From: Candidatus Methanomethylicota archaeon
GTDB lineage: Archaea; Thermoproteota; Methanomethylicia; Methanomethylicales; Methanomethylicaceae
Assembly (NCBI GenBank): GCA_029887765.1
Contig: JARXPF010000001.1
Span: 416,750-480,749, forward strand
DNA length: 64,000 bases
Reading direction: 5' to 3'
In this document: in pieces, positions 1-9,682 of the stretch
Position numbering within the stretch: position 1 is the first letter of the stretch
How the letters are laid out: each line of letters starts with the position of its first letter
Notes under the pieces: generated by a model
The model's database searches: none
What the model was told of the DNA's origin: nothing
The model's input: the letters and a program-made list of their open reading frames with translations, nothing else
Translations under genes and position numbers: made by a program

Positions 1-2
1 TT

Positions 3-1148
3 CTGGCTGTTGATTCTAGCACCTACACTAATTTACTTTCCAATGGTGGAATTTTCTATATTATTCGCTCTTTGGCGGTTCAAAAAGACATTGTAAGCAA
101 GAGACTCGAAGTTGACATCATCTTTAGCAAGGATAAAATGTCTCGCATTCATGAACTTATTACCGCTAAAATGGAGATGCTGGAGTTTGAAGTTGCTCTT
201 GAAGCTTTGAAAAATGGTTTTAGTGGAGACGCTGTTCTATTAGATGGTTCTCTATATGGTAGAGTGTCACATGTTCCAATCGAGTCGAAGGCTGAGGAGG
301 AACGTGATGCCTTATTGCGTTATTTTAAAGTCTACAAAGAGTTGCTTGATTTTTGCGAGAGATCCGGGATTCTTTTAGTTGGGGTTAGCAAAGAAAGTAG
401 GTCAACATTTTACCGTGACTATTTGCTTAGTTTGATATTTGATGAAAAGTTAAAGGAAGTAGACATAGGAGAGGAAGATAAGAAAAGGCTGAGGGAAATA
501 TTTTATCAAATTCTTGATGTGGAGAAAATTGCCTTTAGCAAGTTTTCTAAGCTTAAGGAAAAATATGGTGATAAATTAGAGACGATCGAGTTGATCTTGA
601 AAGAGTTAACGTCTTCTAGGCCGGACTATCAATTGATTATGAACTATGTTTATTCTATCGGATTTATGAGGCCGTTGTTGTTAGGGCCTTCCATTAGAAT
701 GGCAAGACGTTTAAGAGAATATCATGAAAATCCAAGGGGCAGTGTCGAGAAGTATTTTCCAAGATTGTCCATGGAGAAGGGCGCAGATTTCATCCAATGG
801 GCAGTTCAAGTTCTACGTAGTATTCTGGACTTCCCGAGTTTTGTTTCACTTTATATTCTGCTAGATCCGAGGGATTCGCCTATACGTATAGATATGCCAT
901 ACTACGGCAAGTCTTTATTTGAAGTTGGCTGGTCTGAGCCTGCTGAAGTGGATGTTAGCAACCTGCTGAAGGTTATGGTGTCAGGGTATTGTGGCTTAAA
1001 TGCTTATAATTTATGGCTTAAGAACGTCGATGAAAAGGTTAGATTGAGACGAAAGGTTGTAGATGAGATATATCTCCCTTATCTAGAAAAATTATTTGGT
1101 GAAAAGATAATTCGTGGAAGGGGTTATAGACGTGTTAAATTCCCTTAA
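3..1148 (+). CDS. nurA: NurA 5'-3' nuclease (5' end outside window)
   Basis: NurA is the single-/double-strand DNA nuclease that works with the HerA translocase and Mre11-Rad50 to resect DNA ends for recombination. The frame is open from the window edge (codons in phase from base 3), so the true start lies upstream. The first visible residues include AVDSS, the N-terminal Asp motif of the NurA RNaseH-like fold. A second acidic motif, LLDGSL, follows about 55 residues after base 72, and the C-terminal part has the family's RIDMPYYG-type segment. It overlaps herA by about 35 bases, so the two are translationally coupled. Arg codons are mixed CGN/AGG, unlike the AGA-dominated genes beyond 9.8 kb. 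Confidence 0.9.
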   Translation: MAVDSSTYTNLLSNGGIFYIIRSLAVQKDIVSKRLEVDIIFSKDKMSRIHELITAKMEMLEFEVALEALKNGFSGDAVLLDGSLYGRVSHVPIESKAEEERDALLRYFKVYKELLDFCERSGILLVGVSKESRSTFYRDYLLSLIFDEKLKEVDIGEEDKKRLREIFYQILDVEKIAFSKFSKLKEKYGDKLETIELILKELTSSRPDYQLIMNYVYSIGFMRPLLLGPSIRMARRLREYHENPRGSVEKYFPRLSMEKGADFIQWAVQVLRSILDFPSFVSLYILLDPRDSPIRIDMPYYGKSLFEVGWSEPAEVDVSNLLKVMVSGYCGLNAYNLWLKNVDEKVRLRRKVVDEIYLPYLEKLFGEKIIRGRGYRRVKFP

Positions 1149-2733
1149 AGAAGTCGGCATAATCGTTGGTGAAGCTAGCCCAAGCGAATTCTATTTCAGC
1201 TCAAAACCCGAGGAAGTGCCCTCAAGATGGGAATATGTTGTCGTATTTTCCTTAGAAGATGTTGGTGGTGCTTTAAAGGAAGTCCCAGTTATAGCACAAG
1301 TACAAGGAGTTGTATCGACGAGTCAAGCATTAACAAAGGAGCTTGATTTTGATATTACGAAGAAACTTGTTGAGTCCGGAATCGCAGATAAGAAGGTTTG
1401 GGGCAAAGCCAGAATTTTAGGATATTTAACCGAAACTGGTGAAGTTTTGCAGCCTAGGAAAGCCGTTATGCCTGGAAAAGCTGTCTACCAAGCTCCAAAG
1501 GACATACTAAAGAAATTTTACTCTTTTCCAGAAGATGAGGCCATTCATGTCGGAAATTTAATCACAAGAACCGATGTTCCAGTTTACTTATCCCTAAAAG
1601 GTTTCAGGAGACATCTCGCTATTATAGCTCAAACAGGAGCTGGAAAAAGCTATCTAGCGGGAATCCTAGCCGAAGAATTACTTGCCAAAGGCGCAACAAT
1701 AATAATGTTAGATCCGCACGCCGATTATGTCTTCTTATCGAAAACAAAAGAAGGGAAGAGACATGAGCTTTCGGACAATATTGTCGTCTTCAGAAACCCA
1801 GCAAGCACGGGAAGATATTCTGATAAAGATGTAGGTAGAATGGAGCCTTACGAAGTATGTTTCTCAGATCTTGATTTGGATGAAATATGTTTAATTGCAA
1901 GGATAAGTGAGCGTTATATAAACATTCGAAACAGTCTCGAGAAGGCAATCGATAACGTAAAAAGCAGAAAGAATGTTTTCTCACCTAAAGATGTTTTGGA
2001 AGAATTGAAGAATGCAGATTTGTGGGCTGCGGATGAGAAAGAAAAATTGGGCGCCCGCTCAGCACAGAAATATATTAAACGTGTAATTGGAATGAAGGTG
2101 TTTACAAGTCTTTCTACTTCCATTGATAAAATGCTTAAGCCAATGCAACTATCCGTAGTAGATCTTTCTGGTCTTGAAGATGAAGTCTCCGATTATATTG
2201 CATACAAGATTCTTTCAGAGGTTTATGATAAAGTATCGACTGGTGAGTTTGGATACCCAGTGTTCATTTTTGTAGAGGAAGCTCATCGCTTTATCCCACC
2301 TGACAGAAAAACATACTCAAGTGAAATTATTAGAAAAATCGCCGCCGAAGGGAGAAAGTTTGGCATATTTCTGATTCTTATTACTCAGCGGCCTTCCAAA
2401 GTTCACTCCGACGCTTTAAGTCAATGTAATAGTCAGATAATTATGCGTATTACTAATCCAGAGGATCAAAGGGCGGTTTCAACAAGTTCTGAGCGAATGA
2501 GCCGTGATCTTTTGGAGGATTTGCCAGGACTTAATATAGGAGAGACTGTTATTGTCGGAGAAATGACGAGAGCCCCGGTTATGGTGAAGGTTAAGAAGCG
2601 AAAAACTCAGGAGGGTGGGGCTGATATAGATATTGTGGGAAAACTGAGGGAAGCATCAACGGTTGGGCGAAAAAGTAAAGGTGAAAAGGAGATTCAAAAG
2701 TTAAGAGAAGAGTTAAAAGGGATTTATGGCTAA
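1114..2733 (+). CDS. herA: HerA hexameric DNA translocase/helicase
   Basis: HerA is an FtsK/VirB4-like ATPase that forms a hexamer and, with NurA, unwinds and degrades DNA ends opened by Mre11-Rad50. An N-terminal HAS-barrel-like region (about residues 1-150) precedes Walker A AQTGAGKSY near residue 171 and Walker B FIFVEEAHRF near residue 385. The sensor/arginine-finger stretch RISERYIN-like and LITQRPSKVHSDAL are also present. At 539 aa the length is normal for the family. The start is GTG within the end of nurA; the stop TAA overlaps the ATG of mre11 (TAATG). Gene order nurA-herA-mre11-rad50 is a conserved archaeal arrangement. Confidence 0.95.
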   Translation: MEGVIDVLNSLKEVGIIVGEASPSEFYFSSKPEEVPSRWEYVVVFSLEDVGGALKEVPVIAQVQGVVSTSQALTKELDFDITKKLVESGIADKKVWGKARILGYLTETGEVLQPRKAVMPGKAVYQAPKDILKKFYSFPEDEAIHVGNLITRTDVPVYLSLKGFRRHLAIIAQTGAGKSYLAGILAEELLAKGATIIMLDPHADYVFLSKTKEGKRHELSDNIVVFRNPASTGRYSDKDVGRMEPYEVCFSDLDLDEICLIARISERYINIRNSLEKAIDNVKSRKNVFSPKDVLEELKNADLWAADEKEKLGARSAQKYIKRVIGMKVFTSLSTSIDKMLKPMQLSVVDLSGLEDEVSDYIAYKILSEVYDKVSTGEFGYPVFIFVEEAHRFIPPDRKTYSSEIIRKIAAEGRKFGIFLILITQRPSKVHSDALSQCNSQIIMRITNPEDQRAVSTSSERMSRDLLEDLPGLNIGETVIVGEMTRAPVMVKVKKRKTQEGGADIDIVGKLREASTVGRKSKGEKEIQKLREELKGIYG

Positions 2734-3908
2734 TGGTGATTGTTATGGTTCGAGTCGCCCATGTTGCGGATACTCATTTAGGTTTTCGGCAGTACAACAT
2801 TGATGAACGAGAGCATGATTTGTATGAGGTTATGGACGAAATAGCTGACAAAATTATTGAGGAGCGAGCAGAAATAGTTATTCACAGCGGTGACCTATTT
2901 GATTCTCCGAGACCTTTAGCCCAGGCGTATTATGCATTTAAAAAGTTTCTTGCTAAGCTTGAGGGCAAAGTGAAAGTTTTTTCGATACTGGGCGATCACG
3001 ATACACCCAAACGTCGAGGTATGCCTCCGCAAAGACTATTTGATGATAGAATGCAGATCCTGGGTCTTACTGGCGGAGAATATCAAACGTTGAATTTGAA
3101 AGGGCAAGAGGTATTAATTGCGGGGATATCCCACGTAGGGCGTCGTTATAGAGAGTTATTAGTTGAAGAATTGAAAAAACTTGACTCGATTGCTGCTAAA
3201 TATCCGATTAGCATATTGGCATTACATCAGGCCATCGACAGATTTTTTGCATTAGAAGGGGCCTATGAGTTAAGAATGGACGAGCTGCCAAGGAATTTCA
3301 AGTATTATGCCATGGGGCATCTTCATAGTAGAGTGCAAGCATCCTTTGGGAATGGCGAACTTGCTTACTCAGGCTCAACTGAAATTATTAGAAGCACCGA
3401 AATTGCTGAATGGGAAAAACGTGGAAAAGGTTTCTACATTGTAGACATAAATGGCGATAATATGAGAGTCGAGGAAGTTAACCTTATAAAAATTAGACCC
3501 CAATTCCGGATAAAAATAGACTACGCCAACTTTGACGAAGAACTAAAGAGGTTAGTAGGTATTATTGGAGGTTGTGACAAGCCTCCAGTTGTGCACATAA
3601 CCGTTGAGGGGAAAGAAATTGACCGGCAAAGGGTTCATCAAGCTTTAAACGAGGTTTTAGCTGGGAAGGTTTTGCATTTTCGTTCGCAAATTGTTGAGAA
3701 AGCTGAGAAAAGGCTTATCGAGTTGAAGACAGGTGAAGTGAACATTCAGATGCTTCTAAGAGAGTATCTAAAGGATGAAAAAATTGCGGAGTTCGGCTAT
3801 GAGCTTTTTAAGGTCTTAAGATTTGGGGAAGTTGAAGAAGCAAAGCGTATTGTCGAGGATTACTTTAGGAGGATGAAGCAAAATGTTGTTAAAGAAGGTA
3901 CGTCTTGA
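2733..3908 (+). CDS. mre11: Mre11 DNA double-strand break nuclease
   Basis: Mre11 is the Mn-dependent endo/exonuclease that forms a complex with Rad50. The five phosphoesterase motifs are all visible: DTHLG (about residue 13), HSGDLFDS (about 51), GDHD (about 87), ALHQAI (about 164) and MGHLHS (about 194). The C-terminal 150 residues form the capping/Rad50-binding region. Two starts are possible: ATG 2733 overlapping the herA stop, or ATG 2745, which is preceded by GGTGAT four bases upstream; the second gives MVRVAHVADTHLG, the more typical N-terminus. The gene overlaps rad50 by 26 bases. Confidence 0.95.
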   Translation: MVIVMVRVAHVADTHLGFRQYNIDEREHDLYEVMDEIADKIIEERAEIVIHSGDLFDSPRPLAQAYYAFKKFLAKLEGKVKVFSILGDHDTPKRRGMPPQRLFDDRMQILGLTGGEYQTLNLKGQEVLIAGISHVGRRYRELLVEELKKLDSIAAKYPISILALHQAIDRFFALEGAYELRMDELPRNFKYYAMGHLHSRVQASFGNGELAYSGSTEIIRSTEIAEWEKRGKGFYIVDINGDNMRVEEVNLIKIRPQFRIKIDYANFDEELKRLVGIIGGCDKPPVVHITVEGKEIDRQRVHQALNEVLAGKVLHFRSQIVEKAEKRLIELKTGEVNIQMLLREYLKDEKIAEFGYELFKVLRFGEVEEAKRIVEDYFRRMKQNVVKEGTS

Positions 3909-6600
3909 AAATTTTATCTCGCATAAAAACAGCAATGTTGAATTTGATTACGGAATTAATGTCATCACTGGGCCCAACGGAGCTGGGAAAACCTCCATCT
4001 TAGACGCGGTTAGCTTCGGGCTTTTCAATGTTCATAGCAGAGGAAAAAATGAAAATCTAGTCCATAAGAGCGCTGAAAAGGCAAAAGTTGCAGTGGAATT
4101 CAGTGAAGGTGGTATAGATTATGTTGTTGAGTGGGATATAGACCGGAAAAAGAAACAAGTCAAGGGGGTCCTCTTCCGAATACAAAATGGAGAAAGATCA
4201 ATTATTGCCAGAGGTGGCAGTCAGGTAATAACGTCAGAGGTTGAGAAGATTTTAGGTCTCGATGAACTTCTTTTCCAACAATCCATATATGTCCAGCAAG
4301 GGGAAATTGAAAAGCTTGTCATCACAACCCCTGCCGAAAGAAAACAAATAATTTCCAAATTACTCGGGATAGACTATCTCGAAAAAGCTTACTTGCACAT
4401 GAGAGAAGTTCTAAGCGAATACGAGAAAACTGCCTCGACACTAAGCGGCGAACTGAAGAAAAAACCAGATATTGAAAGCCGGCTACACCGCTTAACCTCA
4501 GAAATAGGAGGCCTAAAGACTCTGTTAAACTTGGAAAATGCAAAGTTGAATGAAATAGAAAGTGAGCTAAAAAGCTTGGACGCAAAATTGAAAGAGCTTG
4601 ACCGAAAAAAGGAGATTTCCAATAAGCTGAATTCTCAAAAGGCTGTTTTAGAAACAAAAGTTGCAAGCCTAAATGAGAACTTAATAAAGAAAGAGGCTGA
4701 GCTAAAAGAAGCTGAAAACGCCCATTCAAGATTAGAAGCACTGATAGAAGCTGTAGCAAAGCTCCCGTTGATGGAAAATTATCTGAACCTTTATCAAAAA
4801 TTGAATGAAAAGGAGAAAGAGAAAAACTTAGAGAACCAGAAACTTGAATATATTAAGAGCTTGAAGGAGACTTTAAAACAGAATGAGGAGTCATATAGAA
4901 CCTACCTTGAAAAGAATGCACTTCTAAAGCAAAAAAGAGAGAAAAGAAAAAATTACGAAGGCGCCAACGAAAAACTTGCAACTTTAGAGAAACAACTTCA
5001 GAAGGACAAAAAGAAACTAGATAAAAGATTACAAGACTTGTCACAAAAGTTAGAAGAATATTCAAAAATTCTAGAAGAAAAAGTGACTCAGGAAAATATT
5101 GAATTAGTTTTAGCGAATAAAAAAGATGAAATTGGTAAATTAAAGAGCGAACTTGAAGAGAAAGCTGACAAGCTGCAGCAAGAAATCGGTACTATCAAAG
5201 CATACATCGAGGATGTTCGATTTAAGCTGTCTAAGATATCGGAAGCAGATATTTGTCCAATCTGCGGGCGGGAATTAACTCCTGATCATAAAGGAAAACT
5301 TCAACACAAGTTTGAGGAGGCGCTTCAAGTAAATAATGAAAAAATAAGCAAGCTTGAAAGCGAACTTAAAAAAGCGACCGCCGAACGGAAGAAAATTGAA
5401 AAAATCCTTGAAAAATTAGCTTCAATTGACCCAGAAAAAATTAAGGAGATTGAAAACGATGTTGAAGAATTAAATGGCATTATCGATCAAGAGTTGAAAG
5501 AAATAGAAGAATTAGAGCAAGAAGCAGCAGCGTTGGAAAAAATTGATGAAGAAGTTTCAATGCTTGAAAAGGAAATAGCAGCGCTTGAAGATGCATACCA
5601 AAATTATGAGGCAGCAAAACGTGAACTTGTCAAATGGCCCTCAATGAATGAAGTGGAGACTAACATTAACCGGATTAGCGAAGAAATCAATGCAATTCGG
5701 CAGAAAATAGAAGATTTGATAGGCAAACTTGGATATAAACCGGAAAATCCGGAGCAAGAACTGTCTGAGCTTCGGCAAAAGAAAGAGGAATATGATAGAA
5801 ATGAACCAATAGCCAAAAAGAGAGACACCCTATTGATCGAAGTCCAAAACCTGAGAAAGGAATTATCTGTCGCAAAAGAGGCGCTTTCTAAGATTTTAGT
5901 TGAGATCGAGGAAATTGGTTATGATGAGGATCTTCACCAGAAAGTAAGAAAAGATTTTGATAATAAAGTGCAAGAAAAAAACAAATCAGAAAAAGAAACT
6001 GTGAAACTACAGACTGAAATCCAAAGCAAAGAAGCAGAGAAAAGTATGTGTGAAAATGAACTAAAACAGCTTGTAGAAAAGGAACAAGAAATGAAAACCG
6101 TTGGAGAATTCATTAAAATTTTGGAAAAAATTAGGGGGGCCTTTCATAAGGACGGGCTTCAACGACTTATCAGGGCTAGATCAAGACCCCTATTAGAAAG
6201 GTATGTTCGTGAATTTTTTGAAAGATTTAACCTAGAATTTTCGGATGTCCAAATAGACGACGATTATAACATTTCAGTAATTGGGCCCGTCGGTGTCCAG
6301 ACAATAGATCAAATCAGTGGTGGCGAAAGAGTGGCGCTTGCGATAGCTCTAAGATTAGCCATAGCCAGAGTTTTATCAGAAAGGGTCGAAACTATCATTA
6401 TGGACGAGCCAACAACACATTTAGATGAGGAAAGACGAAAAGAACTTGTTAACATATTAAACTCCTTCTTCAGAGAAGGAGGTAGAATTATTCCACAAAT
6501 GATTGTAATAACACATCATCACGAAATAGAGGACGTAGCAGACATCGTATACAATGTCAGCAAGAAGAATGGTTGTTCCGTAGTTGAGGCAGAAGTTTGA
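3883..6600 (+). CDS. rad50: Rad50 SMC-like ATPase
   Basis: Rad50 tethers and remodels DNA ends with Mre11. The N-lobe has Walker A GPNGAGKTS near residue 30 and a Q-loop region (FQQSIYVQQGE). Two long coiled coils rich in Glu/Lys run from about residue 155 to 760 and flank the zinc hook CPICGREL near residue 458, whose CXXC joins two molecules through Zn. The C-lobe has the signature ISGGERVALAIALRLA (about 810) and Walker B IIMDEPTTHLD (about 838), followed by the H-loop VITHHHEI. At 905 aa it is full length. It is the last gene of the operon; the next 3 kb hold only decayed genes. Confidence 0.96.
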   Translation: MLLKKVRLENFISHKNSNVEFDYGINVITGPNGAGKTSILDAVSFGLFNVHSRGKNENLVHKSAEKAKVAVEFSEGGIDYVVEWDIDRKKKQVKGVLFRIQNGERSIIARGGSQVITSEVEKILGLDELLFQQSIYVQQGEIEKLVITTPAERKQIISKLLGIDYLEKAYLHMREVLSEYEKTASTLSGELKKKPDIESRLHRLTSEIGGLKTLLNLENAKLNEIESELKSLDAKLKELDRKKEISNKLNSQKAVLETKVASLNENLIKKEAELKEAENAHSRLEALIEAVAKLPLMENYLNLYQKLNEKEKEKNLENQKLEYIKSLKETLKQNEESYRTYLEKNALLKQKREKRKNYEGANEKLATLEKQLQKDKKKLDKRLQDLSQKLEEYSKILEEKVTQENIELVLANKKDEIGKLKSELEEKADKLQQEIGTIKAYIEDVRFKLSKISEADICPICGRELTPDHKGKLQHKFEEALQVNNEKISKLESELKKATAERKKIEKILEKLASIDPEKIKEIENDVEELNGIIDQELKEIEELEQEAAALEKIDEEVSMLEKEIAALEDAYQNYEAAKRELVKWPSMNEVETNINRISEEINAIRQKIEDLIGKLGYKPENPEQELSELRQKKEEYDRNEPIAKKRDTLLIEVQNLRKELSVAKEALSKILVEIEEIGYDEDLHQKVRKDFDNKVQEKNKSEKETVKLQTEIQSKEAEKSMCENELKQLVEKEQEMKTVGEFIKILEKIRGAFHKDGLQRLIRARSRPLLERYVREFFERFNLEFSDVQIDDDYNISVIGPVGVQTIDQISGGERVALAIALRLAIARVLSERVETIIMDEPTTHLDEERRKELVNILNSFFREGGRIIPQMIVITHHHEIEDVADIVYNVSKKNGCSVVEAEV

Positions 6601-6602
6601 TT

Positions 6603-6780
6603 ACAAGGCTTCTATGAAGTCAAATCCCTTTTGAAAAACCGATTTGAGAATATTTCGTGCAATTGGTTGGTTCTCGATTACATCAGCGTACTTTTTGACT
6701 TTTTGTATAGATTTTTTGAGAATTATAAGTGATTTAATTGAAAGTTCTTCTGTTATTTCTAAGGGCAAAGTTATTTCTCG
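6603..6780 (-). pseudogene. Remnant of a small unknown gene
   Basis: On the minus strand a frame of about 55 codons ends at a TAA just past rad50 and reads ..REITLPLEITEELSIKSL.. to ..KGFDFIEAL. It looks like real coding sequence, but no start codon is in frame. The upstream reading stops at a TAA inside an A-run, where one extra A would restore a longer frame (FDVKKREIT). Further upstream the frame is broken again. I do not recognise the family. It lies convergent to rad50 at the edge of the decayed island and is best treated as a gene fragment. Confidence 0.35.
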
Positions 6781-7077
6781 TTTTTAACATCAAACAAGGT
6801 CCTTTATTCCCAAGTTTCATTTGAGCATGTTTTCTTCCGGTTTTTAAGGCTAGCGCCCATAATATTCATGTAGATGCTTGAACGGTTTTGTATTTTGGAT
6901 TCAAAGTCGTTACTGTGCACCTATATAAACAAAAGCAGAAAAAGCTGAGACAAAAAAGACCAACAACAACGGAGACGCACATCACTACAATACAAAAATG
7001 GAATCATCAGCTGCAACTAACAGATGATTTAAATTTCGACGTAATCTGTGTTTGTTACTTTGTTTCGCCATTTGTCT
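6781..7077. other. Gap without a supported gene
   Basis: About 300 bases between the small remnant and the DUF3883-type pseudogene. A plus-strand reading of about 80 codons starting near 6888 has low-complexity, non-protein-like composition and no ribosome binding site. I see no RNA gene, repeat or credible coding frame here; it is probably degenerated island sequence. Confidence 0.4.
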
Positions 7078-8289
7078 TCATCCGTAGTATTCTTGTGAGG
7101 TTATTCTGGTTTCGATGGTGTCTTTGCTTTGTTTTGTGAAAAGTATTTTTCTGGGCTCATTTATGATGTTGATTTTTGGTATGTTGTCCCATGCTTCTTC
7201 GACTATGTATATGTGGTAGTTTTCTTCTTTGTTTAAGGTTTGGTACTTATTTTGTGTTAGTTGTATAGATTTGTGTGAAGAATCTCTGAATGCTTTGACT
7301 TCGATCAGTATTGGCTCTGCTTTTATGTCGTAGCCTTGAAATTCGTATGATACGTCAAATGCTTCTCTTTGATGCTTTTCTTTTTCTAGTTTTAGCACGG
7401 CCATTATGCCTCTTCTTTCTGTGTATGTCCTCAGTATGTTTGCTTCGTCGTTGCTACTGTGGGTTAGATCGCTTTGTCGGGTGTTATTCCTTTGGCGAGT
7501 TCTTCAAAGACTGGTCTAAGGTCTCTTTTGGGGCCTGGATTGTAGAACTTCTTTTTTTATGAAAGCGTCGATTGTTTTTGTTCGTGGACCTATTGCTAGT
7601 TTTATTTTTGAGTATTTATCTTGGAATAAGAGCGATTGTCATTCTCCTCTTTTTAGTTTGTTTAGGTATTCTTGTTTGTTTTGTTGAACTAGGTCTAGTT
7701 CGATGGTTCTTCCTTCTTTTGAGACCTAGCCTTTTAGTTGCCATCTTGGTGATGATTCGAGGTAGGCGGCGAATTTTGTTAGTAGTGGGGTGGTTATTTC
7801 GGCTATTTTTGGTTTTGGAGTTTTTAGAATGTGAGATAACATGTAGGCTAGATCGTCAAGTTGTGGTTCGATTTTCTTGCCGTTGTAGAGCATTAGCAAT
7901 GTTCCTTGTTTATAGTTTAGTCCTACGGTGGTTAGGTATGTGTTGGTTAGTTTTGTTTCTCCGTATTTTGCTAGGCCTATTGTTGTTAGGCATTTTATTA
8001 TGGGGTTTGTTGATGTTGTTTTTGAGAATAGGTAGTCGAAGAATAGCCATTCTCCCCGTATTTGGGGGCTGTCGTATATTGTGAGGTCTTTTCTTCTTTC
8101 GGCTTTTCAGAGGCGGCACACGTCAATTATTAGCCGCTTTGTCAATAGTCCCAGTCTTAATAGGCCCCATCCTGTGGAGTCGACTACTGATAGCGATAGC
8201 CCGATGTAATTGTATATTTTTTCTGCGAGTTCTGCTGAGTTGGTTATTGGTTTTTCTGGGGTTATGTTTGTGCATATTCGGAGCCTCAT
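7078..8289 (-). pseudogene. Decayed DUF3883-domain protein, probable defence gene
   Basis: One minus-strand frame runs from ATG 8289 (MRLRICTNITPEK..) leftward but is cut by in-frame stops at 8107-8109 (TGA), 7726-7728 (TAG), 7639-7641 (TGA) and 7516-7518 (TAG). Between the stops the reading remains protein-like, for example RGEWLFFDYLFSK and YSKIKLAIGPRTK. After a frameshift near 7500 the last 108 codons (7404-7078) read GYDIKAEPILIEVKAFR and SIQLTQNKYQTL. This is the pattern of a DUF3883 (NO VEIN C-terminal) nuclease-like domain, common at the end of defence helicases and related proteins. The ATG abuts the end of the BrxL-like pseudogene, so the two were an operon. The gene is certainly inactive as read; the N-terminal half is unrecognised. 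Confidence 0.65.
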
Positions 8290-9481
8290 CCTCTTACCTT
8301 GTAGCCGATTTTTTCATTGAGTATTCTCCTGGGGCCATGTAGTGGAACCATTCGGCTATGCGTTGTCTGTATTCTATGGCTATTTCTAGGGCGAGTTTTA
8401 GGTCTTCATCTGTGGGTTCGCCGTGGGGTGCGATTAGTTTTAACATCCCGCTTGCGACTCTTTCTATTGCGATTTGGTCTCTGCGGTCCACGTTTTGGAG
8501 TTCTACTAGGTTGCTTATTTGAGCAATAAATTCATGTTTTCTTCTCATTTGGTGCATTATTTCTGAGTAGTCTGTTGCGAATCCGTAGTAGCGTGAAAGG
8601 TAGACTTCTGCTTTTCCCACTTTTGGGATTTCCCATCCTGGTATGAAGTCGTGGATTCTGTCTATAAAGGCTGAATCCCGCATGTCTTCTGGGAGCACGT
8701 AGGTAAATTCTTCTATTGGTCTTTCGCCGCTTACGTCCACGTTTCCGAGGAATGCCAAGGAGCAGCCGCTGCTTCCTTTTCTTTTGCCTCTTTCGTATTC
8801 GCCCAGGGCCATGAAGTGTTTGAGTTTGCCCATCATTTCTGCGGCGTTTACAAATTCTATTTTTCCTATTTCGTCGAATACCACGCAGTCTCTTGTTGGT
8901 ATTTCGCCTGGAGAGTCTCTTTGTAGATTCCATATTAGGACGACTGGACTTACTTTTCCGCCTGAGAATATTCTTGCATAGAAAGACGAGTTGCTAAAAA
9001 CATAGGTTTTCCGGTGTTTCTCGGGCCTAGTTCCATGAGGTGTAGGTTCTCTTCAGCGAGCGGAAGCAGCCTTGTGAGGATTATGAGCTTTTTTCTTTGT
9101 GGTAGCAGGGTTGGGTTGTAGTCTATTGTGCTTATGAGTATGTCTATCCATTCTTGGGTTGTGAACGCTTTTCTTCCCTTTGCGAATTGGTTTAGGTCGA
9201 CATTAGCTATTTGGAAGGGTTTGAAGTCGGTTACTGTCATTTTTATTGAGCGGTCTGGGTTATACTCGATTGCCACTTTACCCCATAAACCCATTTCCAG
9301 AAGCCGTGGATTCTGTTCAACAATGTCGTCTGGAATGATGATCGGATCTTCGATTGGTATGTTTAATAGATTTGCGTAGTCCGCTTTTAACATCCTTCTC
9401 AACTTTGATTTCGGCTATTAGCTTAACCTTCCCGTTTTTTACTAGATCAAATTTTACTTTGTCTTTTTCTTGAGCAAGTCT
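8285..9481 (-). pseudogene. brxL: BrxL-like AAA+ protein, frameshifted
   Basis: The reading matches the BrxL family (TIGR02688-type, Lon-related AAA+ protein of BREX phage-defence loci). It has KAFTTQEWIDILI and LMELGPRNTGK (Walker A), then, in another frame, FSGGKVSPVVLIWN, VVFDEIGKIEFVN (Walker B), LAFLGNVDV and FIDRIHDFIPGWEIPK. Two breaks are visible: one A missing in the A-run of Walker A (plus-strand T-run 9007-9010; a fifth A restores NTGKTYVFSNSS), and one extra A near 9385-9388, which joins KLIAEIKVEKDV to KADYANLLNIP. A third A-run slip near 8305 may explain the truncated tail. No other BREX genes (pglZ, brxC, pglX) are present. The region is GC-richer than the core. Confidence 0.75.
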
Positions 9482-9651
9482 TTAGGTTTTAGGTTCAAAT
9501 GTCTAACAAGCCCAGCCAAGTCTCCTCAAGTACACGTCAGCCGTGACCCTAGAACTCCTCGCCACATTTTCATACCGCACCTAACATCCTCATCCTCAAG
9601 CAATTGGGCATAAACGGCCTTAAAACCATCAAAATAACGTTGGGGCGTAGT
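9482..9651 (-). pseudogene. Tyrosine integrase N-terminal fragment
   Basis: Starting just past the 3' end of tRNA-Arg and reading away from it, one frame gives RYFDGFKAVYAQLLEDEDV. A second frame continues with YENVARSSRVTADVYLRRLG and a third with LVRHLNLKPKDLL. Joined, these resemble the N-terminal SAM-like core-binding domain of archaeal XerA/SSV-type tyrosine recombinases (pattern 'W-Y-E-N-V-A-R-x-S-R-x-T-A-D-V-Y-L-R-R-L-G'). No catalytic domain follows; the reading runs into the BrxL-like pseudogene. An integrase N-terminal piece beside a tRNA is the usual scar of an archaeal integrative element. Recognition is from motif memory only. Confidence 0.5.
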
Positions 9652-9682
9652 TTAATATAAAGGTTCCGAACCGGAAAAGGAG

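Noticed and set aside
4322-5875. Several reading frames of 60-145 codons antisense to rad50
   Set aside because: They are mirror images of the Lys/Glu-rich coiled coil, with Leu/Phe/Ser-rich translations, no ribosome binding sites and no family features.
6888-7139. 83-codon plus-strand frame past rad50
   Set aside because: The composition is low-complexity (KKLRQKRPTTTET then Phe/Cys-rich), with no start signal, and it overlaps the antisense of the DUF3883 remnant.
7500-8300. Recoding of in-frame TGA/TAG (selenocysteine or pyrrolysine) in the DUF3883-type gene
   Set aside because: Both stop types occur together with a frameshift and next to another frameshifted gene, and no SECIS-like hairpin or PylT is seen; nonsense decay is simpler.
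7311-8342. Plus-strand hydrophobic frames up to 170 codons
   Set aside because: They are antisense shadows of the DUF3883-type pseudogene; the Leu/Phe/Val runs would mimic membrane proteins, but the minus strand carries the family motifs.
8285-9481. A complete BREX system
   Set aside because: Only a BrxL-like gene is recognisable; pglZ, brxC, pglX, brxA and brxB are all absent from the window.
9661-9682. Near-palindrome GGTTC-C-GAACC beside the tRNA-Arg 3' end as an att site
   Set aside because: It is short, no second copy was seen in the window, and it may simply be part of the tRNA trailer.
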